Source of the DNA: Sipunculus nudus
Lineage: Eukaryota > Annelida > Sipuncula > Golfingiida > Sipunculidae
Reading direction: 5' to 3'
NCBI GenBank assembly: GCA_026874595.1
Contig: CM049322.1
Span: 20,587,400-20,651,399, forward strand
Length of the DNA stretch: 64,000 nucleotides
Position 1 is the stretch's first letter, and each line of letters starts with the position of its first letter. Made by a program: the position numbers and the translations under genes. Of this stretch, positions 49,066-56,133 are shown piece after piece. The notes under the pieces were generated by a model. That model did not search any database and was not told the origin of the DNA. It saw only the letters and a list, made by a program, of their open reading frames with translations.

Positions 49066-51047
49066 GTGTGTGTGTGTGTGTGTGTAGGTGTAGGTTTTGT
49101 CACCACAAGAAGTCAGAAAAAAAACATACTAAGACTTAACAAGTGACCCATGGGTCGTGAAGCTCAGCTGACTGGAAAGAGATTCGCAAAAGGAAATTTT
49201 ATCATCTGAATGGTAGTATATACCCATTCAACTGAAGCATCAAACAGATTAACCAACAGGCCAAGACTGTGTCTGTATTTAAATATCGCCAAAATATAGA
49301 AAAATGCATAAAAAACAGGTGGCTCCACCAATCTGCAGAAACTAATAAAAAGACTTAATGGTCAATGTGCATGCAAAGAATCATGGTTATCTCTGCATTA
49401 GTTGTTCAGATACTTCAGCTTTTGTATCAAGTATATAGCTTGAAGGATATGGATAACAGAGACCTAATTTCAGGTTTCCACAGACACTTTTCATGGGCCT
49501 CCTTGCATGACAAGAATGAAGATTCTAGGTCAAGTTGTTACAATTTGTGCCATGTAAACAGATGACAGCATCCTTAAAGGTCTCAAAAATAGAGAAAAAA
49601 ATTCGAAAAATTGAATAAAATATAGGTGGCACCACCAGTCTGCAGAAACTGATGAAACACTCCATAAACAATATCCATCCAAAGAATCATGGTGATCTCT
49701 GCATTAGTTCTTCAGATACTTCAGCTTTTGTATCAAACTGTTTATTCTGAGGGATGCTTCAGAGTCCTATAGCTCAAAGCATATGGGTAACAGAGACCTA
49801 ATTTCAGGTTTCCATGGAGACTTTTCATGGGTCTCCCTGTGTGTCAAGAATGAACATTCTAGGTCCAGTCGTTACGATTTGTACCCTGTTGACAGATAAC
49901 TACATCATTTAAGGTCTCATAAATAGAGAAAACAATTCGTAAAATATCGAAAAAATACAGGTGGCGCCACCAGTCTGCAGGAACTGATGGAACACCTCTT
50001 GATCAATATGTATGCCAAAAATCATGACCATCAGTGATGTAGTTTTTGAAGTTTTTGTATGAAATTTTTTATTATTCTGGGGGGTACTTTGGGGCACCAT
50101 AGCTCAAAGGATTTGGGTAACAGAGACCTAATTTCTGGTTTCCATGGAGACTTTTCATAGGTCTCTCACTGTGTCAAGAATGAACATTCTAGGTCCAGTC
50201 GTTACGATTTGTGCCCTGTTAACAGATGTTCACATTTTAAAGGTCTCAAAATAGAGAAAAAAATTTGTGAAAAATCGAAAAATACAGGTGGCGCCACCAG
50301 TCTGCAGGAACTGATGGAACATCTAATGATCAATATGTATGCCAAATATCATGACCATCAGTGATGTAGTTAACGAGATATTAAAATTTTTGTATGAAAT
50401 TTTTTACTATTCTGGGGTGTACTTTGGGGCCCAATAGCTCGAAGGATATGGGTAACAGAGACCTGATTTCTGGTTCCCAAGGAGATTTTTCATCGACCTC
50501 TCAGAATGTCAAGTTACAAGATTCTAAGTCCAGCGGGTATGATATGTGCCAGGTTAACGGACAGGCAGACAGACGGACGACGGACAAAGAGTGATCGCTA
50601 TAGCTCAGCATGACTGAAAGTCAGCTGAGCTAAAAACCATCCCCCTAATGCACATGGCACAATTTATTTTACAAAACATTCACTTTTACGGAGGTACATA
50701 GTGTAAATTAGGACTAATGGTCTAAATTATTTGACGATAATTCGTTCAAAGAAAATTTACTGAATATGTTTTTACGTTTTCCTCTAGTTCGTCCTTGGAT
50801 TGCGTGCACACGATTTTCTGTTATCATCTGGTTCATACCTGGATTGTATACCTTAATTACCCCATTATCTTCCACAGGTATAGTTTTACGTCTCCCGCTG
50901 TGGGACCAGCCTAAACAAAGACATTACTTTGATGACACGCCTTACTGGGAGGTTCCGGATGACTTTGGAAATAGCCACGTGATCGGCATCAACGGGGAGG
51001 AGAGAAAGGAGGTTCTGATGAGAGAAATGGAGAGAAGAGACGTGTAG
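19031..51047 (+). CDS. Rh-family ammonium/CO2 channel, paralog 2, complete gene span (9 coding exons)
   Basis: Joining exons 19031-19214, 32598-32781, 33807-33957, 36961-37105, 42652-42815, 45565-45702, 46699-46832, 47250-47431 and 50878-51047 gives 1452 nt: 483 residues plus stop, close to human RHCG (479). Rh proteins are trimeric, about 12-helix channels for NH3/NH4+. Residues matching the RHCG pore are all present: D176, twin histidines H184 ([10 protein letters not shown]) and H341 (NNLHGMPG), and gate phenylalanines F129 (TADF) and F233 (PSFNAA). The first ATG of the frame, with G at -3, is taken as the start. There is no N-X-S/T sequon in the first extracellular loop (residues 28-61), where vertebrate RHCG is glycosylated. 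Type B/C-like versus invertebrate-specific Rh cannot be decided here. Confidence 0.95.
21771..21952. mobile_element. GGCGGATCCAGG-type MITE, intact ends
   Basis: The left end is GAGCGGATCCAAGGGG and the right end is AAATCCTGGATCCGCCCTGG, inverted relative to each other, about 180 bp in total. The right part contains GGTTGGACCCCTCTTTTTCC, the phrase that resembles the minisatellite unit at 5446-12216. No coding capacity. Confidence 0.7.
22905..22975. mobile_element. Degenerate fragment of the same MITE family
   Basis: GGGGATGGATCCAAAAATTTAGAAGGGGG resembles the left terminus of the family, in two pieces (GATGGATCC and GGGGGTGACTCC). No right end is visible. Confidence 0.35.
23617..23665. repeat. 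(AT)n microsatellite
   Basis: About 24 AT units followed by a T-rich run. Confidence 0.93.
24451..24490. repeat. (AT)n microsatellite
   Basis: Twenty AT units. Confidence 0.93.
25135..25194. repeat. (AT)n microsatellite
   Basis: About 30 AT units. Confidence 0.93.
25782..25935. mobile_element. Short palindromic MITE-like element
   Basis: The left end TTCAGACTACCCCCGAGGGT and the reverse complement of the right end (CTTCAGGTTACCCCCGGATT) match over about 17 bp. Internal TTCAGATTAC and GTAATCTGAAG repeat the same phrase around a 15-base G run, so the element has nested inverted repeats. Confidence 0.5.
28136..28962. mobile_element. Insertion inside copy A, solo-LTR-like
   Basis: The boundaries come from comparison with copy B, where GTACATA runs directly into ATATAATT. 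The inserted block begins GTGTTACGGAGCC and ends near CACCTGTGACAATACT, and CATA flanks both sides (28132-28135 and 28963-28966). A TATA-like CCCTTATATACC (28670) and AATAAAAAG (28937) would fit an LTR with TG...CA ends (28137-28957). No long direct repeat partner or reverse transcriptase is present, so the class is uncertain. Confidence 0.45.
29277..29402. promoter_or_regulatory. Cluster of CACGTG and TGACGTCA sites in intron 1
   Basis: TCACGTGA at 29277-29284, TGACGTCA at 29363-29370 overlapping TCACGTGA at 29368-29375, and CACGTG at 29397-29402. These are consensus sites for bHLH-zip and CREB/ATF factors. In copy B the aligned sites are mostly changed to CACATGA and CATGTGA, as expected from CpG decay. 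Function is unproven. Confidence 0.3.
29778..29983. mobile_element. GGCGGATCCAGG-type MITE with target-site duplication
   Basis: ATAAT flanks both ends (29773-29777 and 29984-29988). The left end is AAGGGACGGATCCAGGATTT and the right end is CTGGGTCCGCAACAC. Copy B of the duplication has a single uninterrupted GAAGATAATGAATCATGAAT at this place (about 31183-31202), which is the empty site. Length 206 bp, with long G and C runs and no coding capacity. Confidence 0.82.
30126..30211. repeat. (GT)n(GA)n compound microsatellite
   Basis: About 16 GT units followed by about 27 GA units, at the junction between duplication copies A and B. A shorter GT/GA mixture sits near 31530-31580, just past copy B, so such tracts border the duplicated unit. 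Confidence 0.95.
30157..31367. repeat. Intron-1 tandem duplication, copy B
   Basis: Direct repeat of copy A: CGAACAAACAG near 30219, TATCTGGGCCATTCTGGGG near 30411, GAGCCCTAGG near 30952, ATTATAGACTAACTAAGA near 31161 and TACTGTGGTCTATTTTAGAC near 31346. It lacks both insertions found in A. Confidence 0.85.
32598..32781 (+). CDS. Rh paralog 2 exon 2 (residues 62-122)
   Basis: The acceptor CTTTTAG completes the phase-1 codon. The exon encodes [20 protein letters not shown] then [10 protein letters not shown], matching the DVHVMxFxGFGFLM signature of Rh proteins, and ends in phase 2 at GTAATT. Confidence 0.95.
32782..33806 (+). other. Rh paralog 2 intron 2
   Basis: About 1.0 kb. The proximal 0.6 kb shows nothing recognised except a CRE-like TGACGTCA at 32954-32961. 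The distal part is a MITE (33380-33708). Confidence 0.9.
33380..33708. mobile_element. PIF/Harbinger-like MITE, copy 1, just upstream of exon 3
   Basis: The left end AAGGCCAAAAAATGAGAAGG then TATGGTTCTCAGGCAC is the inverted counterpart of the right end GTGCCTGAGAACCAAACCTT followed by TTTTTTTTGCCT. TAA flanks both sides, as expected for the 3-bp target duplication of PIF/Harbinger elements. It is about 75% similar to the copy at 42302-42600. No transposase. Confidence 0.65.
33807..33957 (+). CDS. Rh paralog 2 exon 3 (residues 123-173)
   Basis: Encodes [20 protein letters not shown] then [23 protein letters not shown] followed by [12 protein letters not shown] is diagnostic of Rh proteins, and F129 aligns with gate residue F130 of RHCG. 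The donor is GTCAAT, weaker than usual, in phase 0. Confidence 0.95.
34226..34264. repeat. (AT)n microsatellite
   Basis: About 19 AT units immediately before the AGCTCAGCTGA element. Confidence 0.93.
34296..36186 (+). mobile_element. AGCTCAGCTGA-type interspersed element with about 335-bp tandem units
   Basis: Starts TTAGCTCAGCTGACTGTAAG and ends CAGCTGAGCGTCATGACCCA then TGGGTCACTTGT. Inside, CTGTTAACAGGGCACAAATC or a variant recurs near 34372, 34707, 35040, 35382 and 35718, giving units of about 335 bp. The architecture of unique ends around core tandem repeats resembles bivalve pearl-type or Helentron-associated non-autonomous elements. That class assignment is inference. Confidence 0.75.
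36961..37105 (+). CDS. Rh paralog 2 exon 4 (residues 174-221 plus one base)
   Basis: Encodes [20 protein letters not shown] then [20 protein letters not shown] and HSDLFSMA. D176 and the first pore histidine H184 lie here. The donor is GTAAAT in phase 1. Confidence 0.96.
38129..41170 (+). mobile_element. AGCTCAGCTGA-superfamily element with about 660-bp internal repeats
   Basis: The left end has CAGCTATAAGTCACCTGAGC followed by a GTCC/GTCT-rich tract (38168-38235). The right end is CAGCTGAGCGCCGTGACCCA then TGGGTCCCTTGT. TACAGTTAGATGTCCCC recurs at about 38293 and 38952, and GCCCAAACATAATG at about 38532 and 39199, so internal units are about 660 bp. No protein similarity. Confidence 0.65.
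41275..41490 (-). mobile_element. tRNA-derived SINE, reverse orientation
   Basis: On the minus strand, TGGATCAGGAGTAGAGCA (A-box-like) is followed by GTGAGTTCGAATCTC (B-box). Downstream is a body ending near GGTGCAGTAGGCACC. The spacing suits a Pol III promoter; the body is not tRNA. Confidence 0.65.
41644..41760. mobile_element. Fragment related to the pogo-like element at 1174
   Basis: CAGTAAAACCTCGAAGTTAC is followed by CACCTCGATAATGTGTTCG and TATTATCGAGGTGGTCG, a small internal palindrome (CCTCGATAAT/ATTATCGAGG). Only one terminus can be recognised. Confidence 0.4.
42302..42600. mobile_element. PIF/Harbinger-like MITE, copy 2, just upstream of exon 5
   Basis: The left end is TAAGGCCAAAAAAATATATA then AGGTATGGTTCTCGGGCAC; the right end is GTGCTCGAGAACCATACCTT followed by TTTTTTTTTGTC. 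Its body shares GCTAAACAGGTAAAAGCACT with the intron-2 copy and lacks about 30 bp present there. Confidence 0.65.
42652..42815 (+). CDS. Rh paralog 2 exon 5 (residues 222-276)
   Basis: Encodes [20 protein letters not shown] then [20 protein letters not shown] and the helix end KKLDM. GTLFLWxxWPSFN is an Rh signature; F233 matches gate residue F235 of RHCG. Phase 0 at GTAGGT. Confidence 0.96.
42816..45564 (+). other. Rh paralog 2 intron 5
   Basis: The first 0.6 kb is plain AT-rich intron with one short near-repeat of the exon-5 end context (GTCAACAAGGA at 43053). The rest is a repeat element (43404-45481). Confidence 0.9.
43404..45481 (+). mobile_element. AGCTCAGCTGA-type element with about 157-bp tandem units
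   Basis: Begins TTTTAGCTCAGCTGACTG and ends AGCTGAGCGTCATAGCCCAT then TGGCTATTTGT. Phrases such as GTGACCTATATTCTGCGACC recur near 43583, 43740, 43898, 44052, 44217, 44373 and 44525, spacing 152-165 bp. This is close to the core-unit length reported for bivalve pearl elements. Units are strongly diverged, so the copy is old. Confidence 0.72.
45565..45702 (+). CDS. Rh paralog 2 exon 6 (residues 277-322)
   Basis: Encodes [20 protein letters not shown] then [20 protein letters not shown] and [19 protein letters not shown] is among the most conserved Rh segments. Phase 0 at GTATGT. Confidence 0.97.
45703..46698 (+). other. Rh paralog 2 intron 6
   Basis: Carries a degenerate minisatellite at its start (45773-46013); the remaining 0.7 kb shows nothing recognised. 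Confidence 0.9.
45773..46013. repeat. Minisatellite, unit about 44 bp, 5-6 copies
   Basis: Repeats of ATATCCGTTAACGCGCGTAC followed by TCTACTTAATTACTAGT, with variants in each unit. Confidence 0.85.
46699..46832 (+). CDS. Rh paralog 2 exon 7 (residues 323-366 plus two bases)
   Basis: Encodes [20 protein letters not shown] then [20 protein letters not shown] and AYGT. The second pore histidine H341 sits in NNLHGMPG. Phase 2 at GTAAAC. Confidence 0.97.
46833..47249 (+). other. Rh paralog 2 intron 7
   Basis: 417 bp, the shortest intron of the gene, with no repeat or other feature recognised. Confidence 0.9.
47250..47431 (+). CDS. Rh paralog 2 exon 8 (residues 367-427 plus one base)
   Basis: Encodes [20 protein letters not shown], a loop with sequons N380-T-T and N390-F-S, then [20 protein letters not shown] and a helix ending SGVITG. 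The donor GTGGGG is weak, but the phase-1 junction exactly matches that of paralog 1. Confidence 0.94.
47878..48756 (+). mobile_element. AGCTCAGCTGA-type element, forward copy in intron 8
   Basis: Starts TTAGCTCAGCTGACTCATCT, with CCGTTAACAGGGCACAAATC at about 47941, and ends TTCAGCTGAGCGTCATGGCC then CATGGGCCACTAGT. It has about two internal units and is shorter than the intron-3 relative. Confidence 0.72.
49016..49086. repeat. (AT)n(TG)n compound microsatellite
   Basis: About 23 AT units followed by about 11 TG units. Confidence 0.95.
49139..50636 (-). mobile_element. AGCTCAGCTGA-type element, inverted copy in intron 8
   Basis: Begins AAGTGACCCATGGGTCGTGA and ends GAAAGTCAGCTGAGCTAAAA, the mirror of the intron-3 element. 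The inverse of its first 130 bp closely matches 36050-36186, including GATGCTTCAGTTGAATGGGT. Internal units of about 330 bp contain inverted forms of the TTAACAGGGCACAAATCGTA phrase. Confidence 0.78.
50878..51047 (+). CDS. Rh paralog 2 exon 9 (residues 428-483) and stop
   Basis: The acceptor TCCACAG completes the glycine codon. It encodes [20 protein letters not shown] then [20 protein letters not shown], a charged tail [16 protein letters not shown], and a TAG stop (51045-51047). LRLPLWDQP and YWEVP are the Rh C-terminal hallmark. Confidence 0.97.
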
Positions 51048-51910
51048 GGTTTAAGTGGGCGGAGCTTAGGACTGACTGATGTCAATCAGAATGATCGACT
51101 AGTGATAATCAAACATCATTCAGAAACGTTTTAAGTTTTCACATATTTGAATGAAAGCACATAAGCGCTCTCTAATGACATCTACACATTTAAGTCTATA
51201 TAGTATCCAAAAGGCGAGAAAAAACTGTTTAACAGGAACCTGGACTTTCAAAAAGTTGTCGTTGGAAGAAAAAAAAAACCCTGTTCAACGTGATGGGGTG
51301 CCTATATATTTAATATATTGCCGTACTGCAAGTCCGAACAATTACCCTTGTGCTGTTTGACTAGCGAAAATTAAGGTAATAAATAAATTTAGAATACTTG
51401 GAAGGAATTTGCATCATCCAAACACTGATATATATTTTGACACCAATCACGTTTAATATACATGTAGTTGGATATTTTTACATAGGATTGAGGTGATATA
51501 TATGGAATTGGACTAGTTATCATTATTACCATGTATGGAAGGTGTGCAACAAGGTCCATCTTTATCAGTATTATGATTGAAGAATATTAGTAAATCATAC
51601 TTTAGACGAAATCGTGTGGCGGTAACTCTTGAGCTTTAAATAATGTATAATTAATTATGTACCTGTATTACAGCTCAGGAAACAAGTATATATACCGGTA
51701 TATGGATGAATGTATACAATACCAGTATCTGAAAATCTGAATTGAACAGGATGTATTAAGTATTATGAATCATTGCAGTAGTCTTCCTGGGGCTTCAGTA
51801 TGTGTCCCTATTGAACGGCTGTGAGGTGAAACTTTTGTTTCCCTTGTCTGATATTTTTATACTGCCATGTGTTATAGAGGACAAATAAAGACTGATATGT
51901 ACACAGGCGT
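51048..51910 (+). other. Probable 3' UTR of Rh paralog 2
   Basis: AATAAA at 51884-51889 (ACAAATAAAGAC) is the strongest candidate poly(A) signal, about 0.84 kb after the stop; an earlier AATAAATAAAT lies near 51379. There are no transposon insertions in this stretch, as often seen in transcribed ends. The extent is inference. Confidence 0.45.
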
Positions 51911-52250
51911 TACCATTTGTCTATTTGAACAGAAGATTGTGTCCATCAACAACACACACCACATACATGTGATGAACTATATATCCTAGCTGGCAGTGGG
52001 CTATTGTAGACGAACAGTTCTCGAGCAGGATCGAAGTATTTAATTCTGCTTCTGTCATGGGAAGCATGCTGTAGGAAGAAGCGGTTTTGTGTGGTTTACC
52101 TTCATGTGATTCATTCTTAATGAAAAGTTCTGAATCCAACTCTATTACTTACAAAACAGTAACGTAAATGAATGACGCCATTTAAAGACCGTGTGAAGGT
52201 TCTTTAACATTATAGCTTTCGGGTGTCGAACATTTACTTGATTCAATATT

Positions 52251-52452
52251 AGCAGAAGCGGATCAAGGGGGAGGGTTCAGAACCCCCCCCCCCCTTTTCA
52301 GCCGCTGCAACCTTTTTAAGGTTTCCAAACCCATTTTGCAGCCTGGAACCTCCCCTCTTTTACTGGACCTGGACACTGATTCTAGGCATTATCATTAGTC
52401 CTGGTCGGTTGGACCCCTCCTTTTCCTAAATCCCTGGATCCGCCCTCCTAAG
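52251..52452. mobile_element. GGCGGATCCAGG-type MITE, right-intact copy
   Basis: The left end is GCAGAAGCGGATCAAGGGGG and the right end is CTAAATCCCTGGATCCGCCC, with GGTTGGACCCCTCCTTTTCC just inside the right end. About 200 bp, between the converging Rh and CBS genes. Confidence 0.7.
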
Positions 52453-53021
52453 GCATCTTGTTAATCTTCAGCATATCTAGCATATCCAGGCTGTAAAATC
52501 TCATCATTGTTTATATGACTCTGCGACCAAGGACAAAGGTCAAGTTATTCCTGTATGGTTCAACCAATCATGAGTCCAACAAAAGTGATGCAAGGTCTCT
52601 TATCTGGACACAAGTAACACAAACATTTATTTCTGAAATTTCTTTATTCATGACACCAGATGGCATGGATATGTTCTGTGCGACTTCAAGCTCAGAAAAA
52701 AAGATGAAGGGTAATTATCCTTGTCCCAAATCAGTTTGGTTCCTAGCTTGTAAAATACCTGAAACTTGTACATAAACTAGGAAGCATTTACTTTGTAATC
52801 ATAAGAACCTCCCCTTAACAAGAAATACAAAACATTCCTAGTTTTCAGCAAAAATAAGTCTAAAAGCGATAACATGCATAATTACAGTATGCATATGTAG
52901 TTTCTTAACTCATAATTCTGTTTGTATATAGATACAGTGAATGTATACATGAAATGATGCAAGGTACACAATGCAAGTGTTTTCACTTTTACCCCTATCA
53001 ATGTGCAAAAACAGACGATCT

Positions 53022-53023
<2 letters not shown>

Positions 53024-53072
<49 letters not shown>
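53024..53072. repeat. (AT)n microsatellite
   Basis: About 24 AT units. Confidence 0.93.
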
Positions 53073-53075
<3 letters not shown>

Positions 53076-54237
53076 TCTATTTCTTAAGGGTACAAATTGA
53101 ATACTAGACAAATATCCATGTCCATAATTGTACATAACAGAAGAGTGCTATTGTATGTAGATACTCAGGTTCCATTCCCACTTTCTGATAATACATGTAT
53201 GTATGTTCGGGATATGTCACATGTATATATGTTACAGCAATGTTGGGATGCTCTTATTTAGAATGACATCAATGGTTTGAGGTATATGATGAGTATGAGA
53301 TGATAGTGAAATCCATGAAAATTCTAGCCAGCTGCAGTACCAAAGGAACCCAATCAGAAAAGACGTTTCCCAGCATTTAATTCACCTAACCCCTCGCCCT
53401 CTCAACCCCATATGGAAAAATTGTTCTCAACTTCTCCCACAGTTCACGTAGATATCACATAAAATAAGATGGCAAGAAACATTACTTGCTGGCACATTTA
53501 CAATGTGATAGCATGAGCATATACACACGATTTCCTATTAATTTCGATGAACTTTAAAAATATAATATGTCATCCTGACAGGGGAATGCTCCCAAAATAG
53601 AGACACACTGTCATGCAACTGTAGTTAGAACAATCTCTTATCCACAGTGCCTTGTTTCTGTGTTTCAGGTGAAATTATTATTTTTCTAATTTTGTCAATA
53701 GCTAATCTAATACATCAGTATTTATGTCAAGGATGAAAAGAATGAAAGAACGTTCTGGAGAGTATGTCTGTCTATTTGATTGGTCATAATATTAACTCAT
53801 ATATGTGAGAATGTCAGAAAGTTCACCATAAGGTTAATATGTCATCAGTAAACAAAATTATACATATTCTATAAAGCAACGTAACAGTAACCTAAAACAC
53901 ACTGGTCATATATGGCAGAACAAACACACTTTAGAGATTAACGGTTTTGTAAATATATTTGTAATATCAATAAGTACAAGTTTAAATAACATAGTCAATT
54001 TTACATATCCTAGAACAAATTCTCAATAGATGTTAAAATATCTCAGAAATAACATAATGAAAACAGAGGGCTGCTCCATACTTTGTAGTGCAAAAGGTTA
54101 ACTCAAAGGGCGATGTACAAAGTACAGGTTAATAGGGATTATAATTCCTTAAATATCATGTGAAATACCATTCTTACATGAGAATAAAGAATGTAGTAAG
54201 ATTCTTCCAAATAAATAACTAACAGAATAATATACTT

Positions 54238-54505
54238 AGGACATAGCCTAGTGGTTAAGGCATAGGCCTTCGGAGCTGACGGTCCCCGGTTAGAACACTG
54301 CTGGTGCCTCAATGTCATAATGGTGAAATCTCATTATAGAGCCTCAGAGATTCGCTCTCATGTCTTGAAGACAAGTTATGAATTCTGGATTATTCCAAAC
54401 CCCGAGCATATAAAGCCTGAAATCCAGAAGGCTTAATAATATTAACATTCCTTCTTCATCCTCATTTAATGGACAGTGCCACTGAAAGGCCATGGACCTA
54501 TCCTT
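54238..54505 (+). mobile_element. tRNA-related SINE-like sequence
   Basis: ATAGCCTAGTGGTTAAGGCA (A-box-like) is followed about 35 bp later by CCCGGTTAGAACACTG (degenerate B-box), then about 180 bp of unrelated body. The B-box deviates from GGTTCGAATCC, so this is an old copy; the right boundary is approximate. Confidence 0.55.
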
Positions 54506-56020
54506 AAAAAAAACAGAATAATATACTTTGGTTTGCTTCATATTTCCTAGGTTATATTTTTACAATTTTCACTTTTACAGTGTTTCAAGGGTGTCCCATT
54601 TTGGTGATCTCACCATACAGTATACTGAACAGAGGGTATCCATTATTATTTGATAAGTGATCCAGGTCTTGACTCTTGATCACATTTGGAGGATACCAAA
54701 GCACATCAAATGAGTTTTAAATTCTTCTCTGTTGTAGGTAGATAATATAAAAGATCACATATTATTTATAACATAAACCTTTACCTGTAACATTAGTGTC
54801 ATAGATACATACCTATCTATGGGAACACTATGAGGATATCATTTTGCATCTGATTCACAAAGGTTTTATTTTCGCGATGCTTTTCCTTTCCTGAATAAAT
54901 CGTGAATTTGAAACCCTAAATAACAAATGGCCATCCAGATAATATTACGTATAATAAAATATATTCATCACTGTGTTTGAATAGATATAAAGGTCCATAA
55001 TTCTTACATACCTGAGAAACAGATTTGCAATTATCCTGGTCAGTGACTGATATCCTAACATCTTTCCAATCAGAAGGATCTCACTTTTATCAGGGCACAA
55101 CATATGTTATGTATAATTAGAATGTTTCCTTGCTTTTATTATAACTGTACACAGTAGCATTTTAAAAGCCATGTTTAAGTCTCTCTAAATATTTTTGAAT
55201 TCACATGATCAAACAGTAAAACTTGCACTTATGCATATTAATTAAGTGACTGCAATTACTGCATATAAAATGAACCAGCTTTGTGTCTTAAATAAATACC
55301 TCTGTTTAAGTACCTTTCAATGGTGTTTTTTCAATAATTTAAAATGTTGCAGATATACTAGACATATTAACAACAAAACATCTGCTGATTCTCTGGGAAA
55401 AAAAAAAACAAAGAAACTGCAAGCTGCAACCATTGCTTATCCTATGACATAAATAAAATATGACAGATTGGATTATAAGTCATGAAGCTCTTAAGTATTA
55501 TATAAGATAAGATATGATAAGAAAGATAAGACAGATTTACAATTTTCTTAACCCCTTAAGCAAAAAAAAAAAAAAAAATGAGATTCTTTGCAATTCAAAA
55601 TACAGTGAGTTTGGTCCTCATGTTATGTGTAACTGTTGCCACTTGTACAGAATTTCTAACATTACTAAAGAGATATTGATTTCTTAATTATTTGGTAAAT
55701 ATTTCTTATATATTGCACAGACTGCCATTTAACCTTTGGTTAATGTTAATGGTCAATGCTGTCACAGAAATTAGTACATTACATGCACTGTATTTTCTTA
55801 AAGACTGAAGTGGAATATAAGTCCAATTATAGTTCTTAGTGAAAGCAAAATTAAAGCAGAGCGTGTTTGAACTGACAGAGTTGAAAATCTGATAAGATAT
55901 TAAAACTATCCCTAAGGTAAAAAAAAAGAAGTAAAATCATCATTTCAATTGTGTACAACATACTATGAGTACATGTTGTGACAGGTATTAAATCATGTAG
56001 TACCACCAGATGTCCTTTTT

Positions 56021-56133
56021 CTATGCAACTCCATTTGTGAGAACCTCTTGGTTCATAATGAAGTTCAACAGATCGATTCTTGTGGCAATACCAAAGATCA
56101 TCTTTTTGGTGGCTTCTTTACCATCAGATTGGT
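56021..56133 (-). CDS. CBS: CBS last coding exon: end of CBS domain 2
   Basis: Encodes YQSDGKEATKKMIFGIATRI then DLLNFIMNQEVLTNGVA and a TAG stop (56021-56023 on +). Human has [20 protein letters not shown]. The protein ends close to the human end. Confidence 0.96.

Larger units (their letters stand above)
47432..50877 (+). other. Rh paralog 2 intron 8 (3.4 kb)
   Basis: Dominated by two AGCTCAGCTGA-type elements in opposite orientation (47878-48756 and 49139-50636), with an AT/TG microsatellite between them. The first 0.4 kb and last 0.24 kb are plain intron. Confidence 0.9.
52453..56020 (-). other. Region downstream of the CBS stop; possible long 3' UTR
   Basis: 3.5 kb between the CBS stop codon and the MITE at 52251. 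Minus-strand AATAAA signals occur (as TTTATT on +) at several places, including about 55134 and 52627-52645, so the UTR could be short or up to 3.4 kb. It contains an (AT)n tract (53024-53072) and a SINE-like insertion (54238-54505). No coding exon recognised. Confidence 0.35.

Noticed and set aside
54850-54910. A copy of the TTCGCG MITE (TTTATTTTCGCGATG)
   Set aside because: Similarity covers about 20 bp with no matching opposite end.
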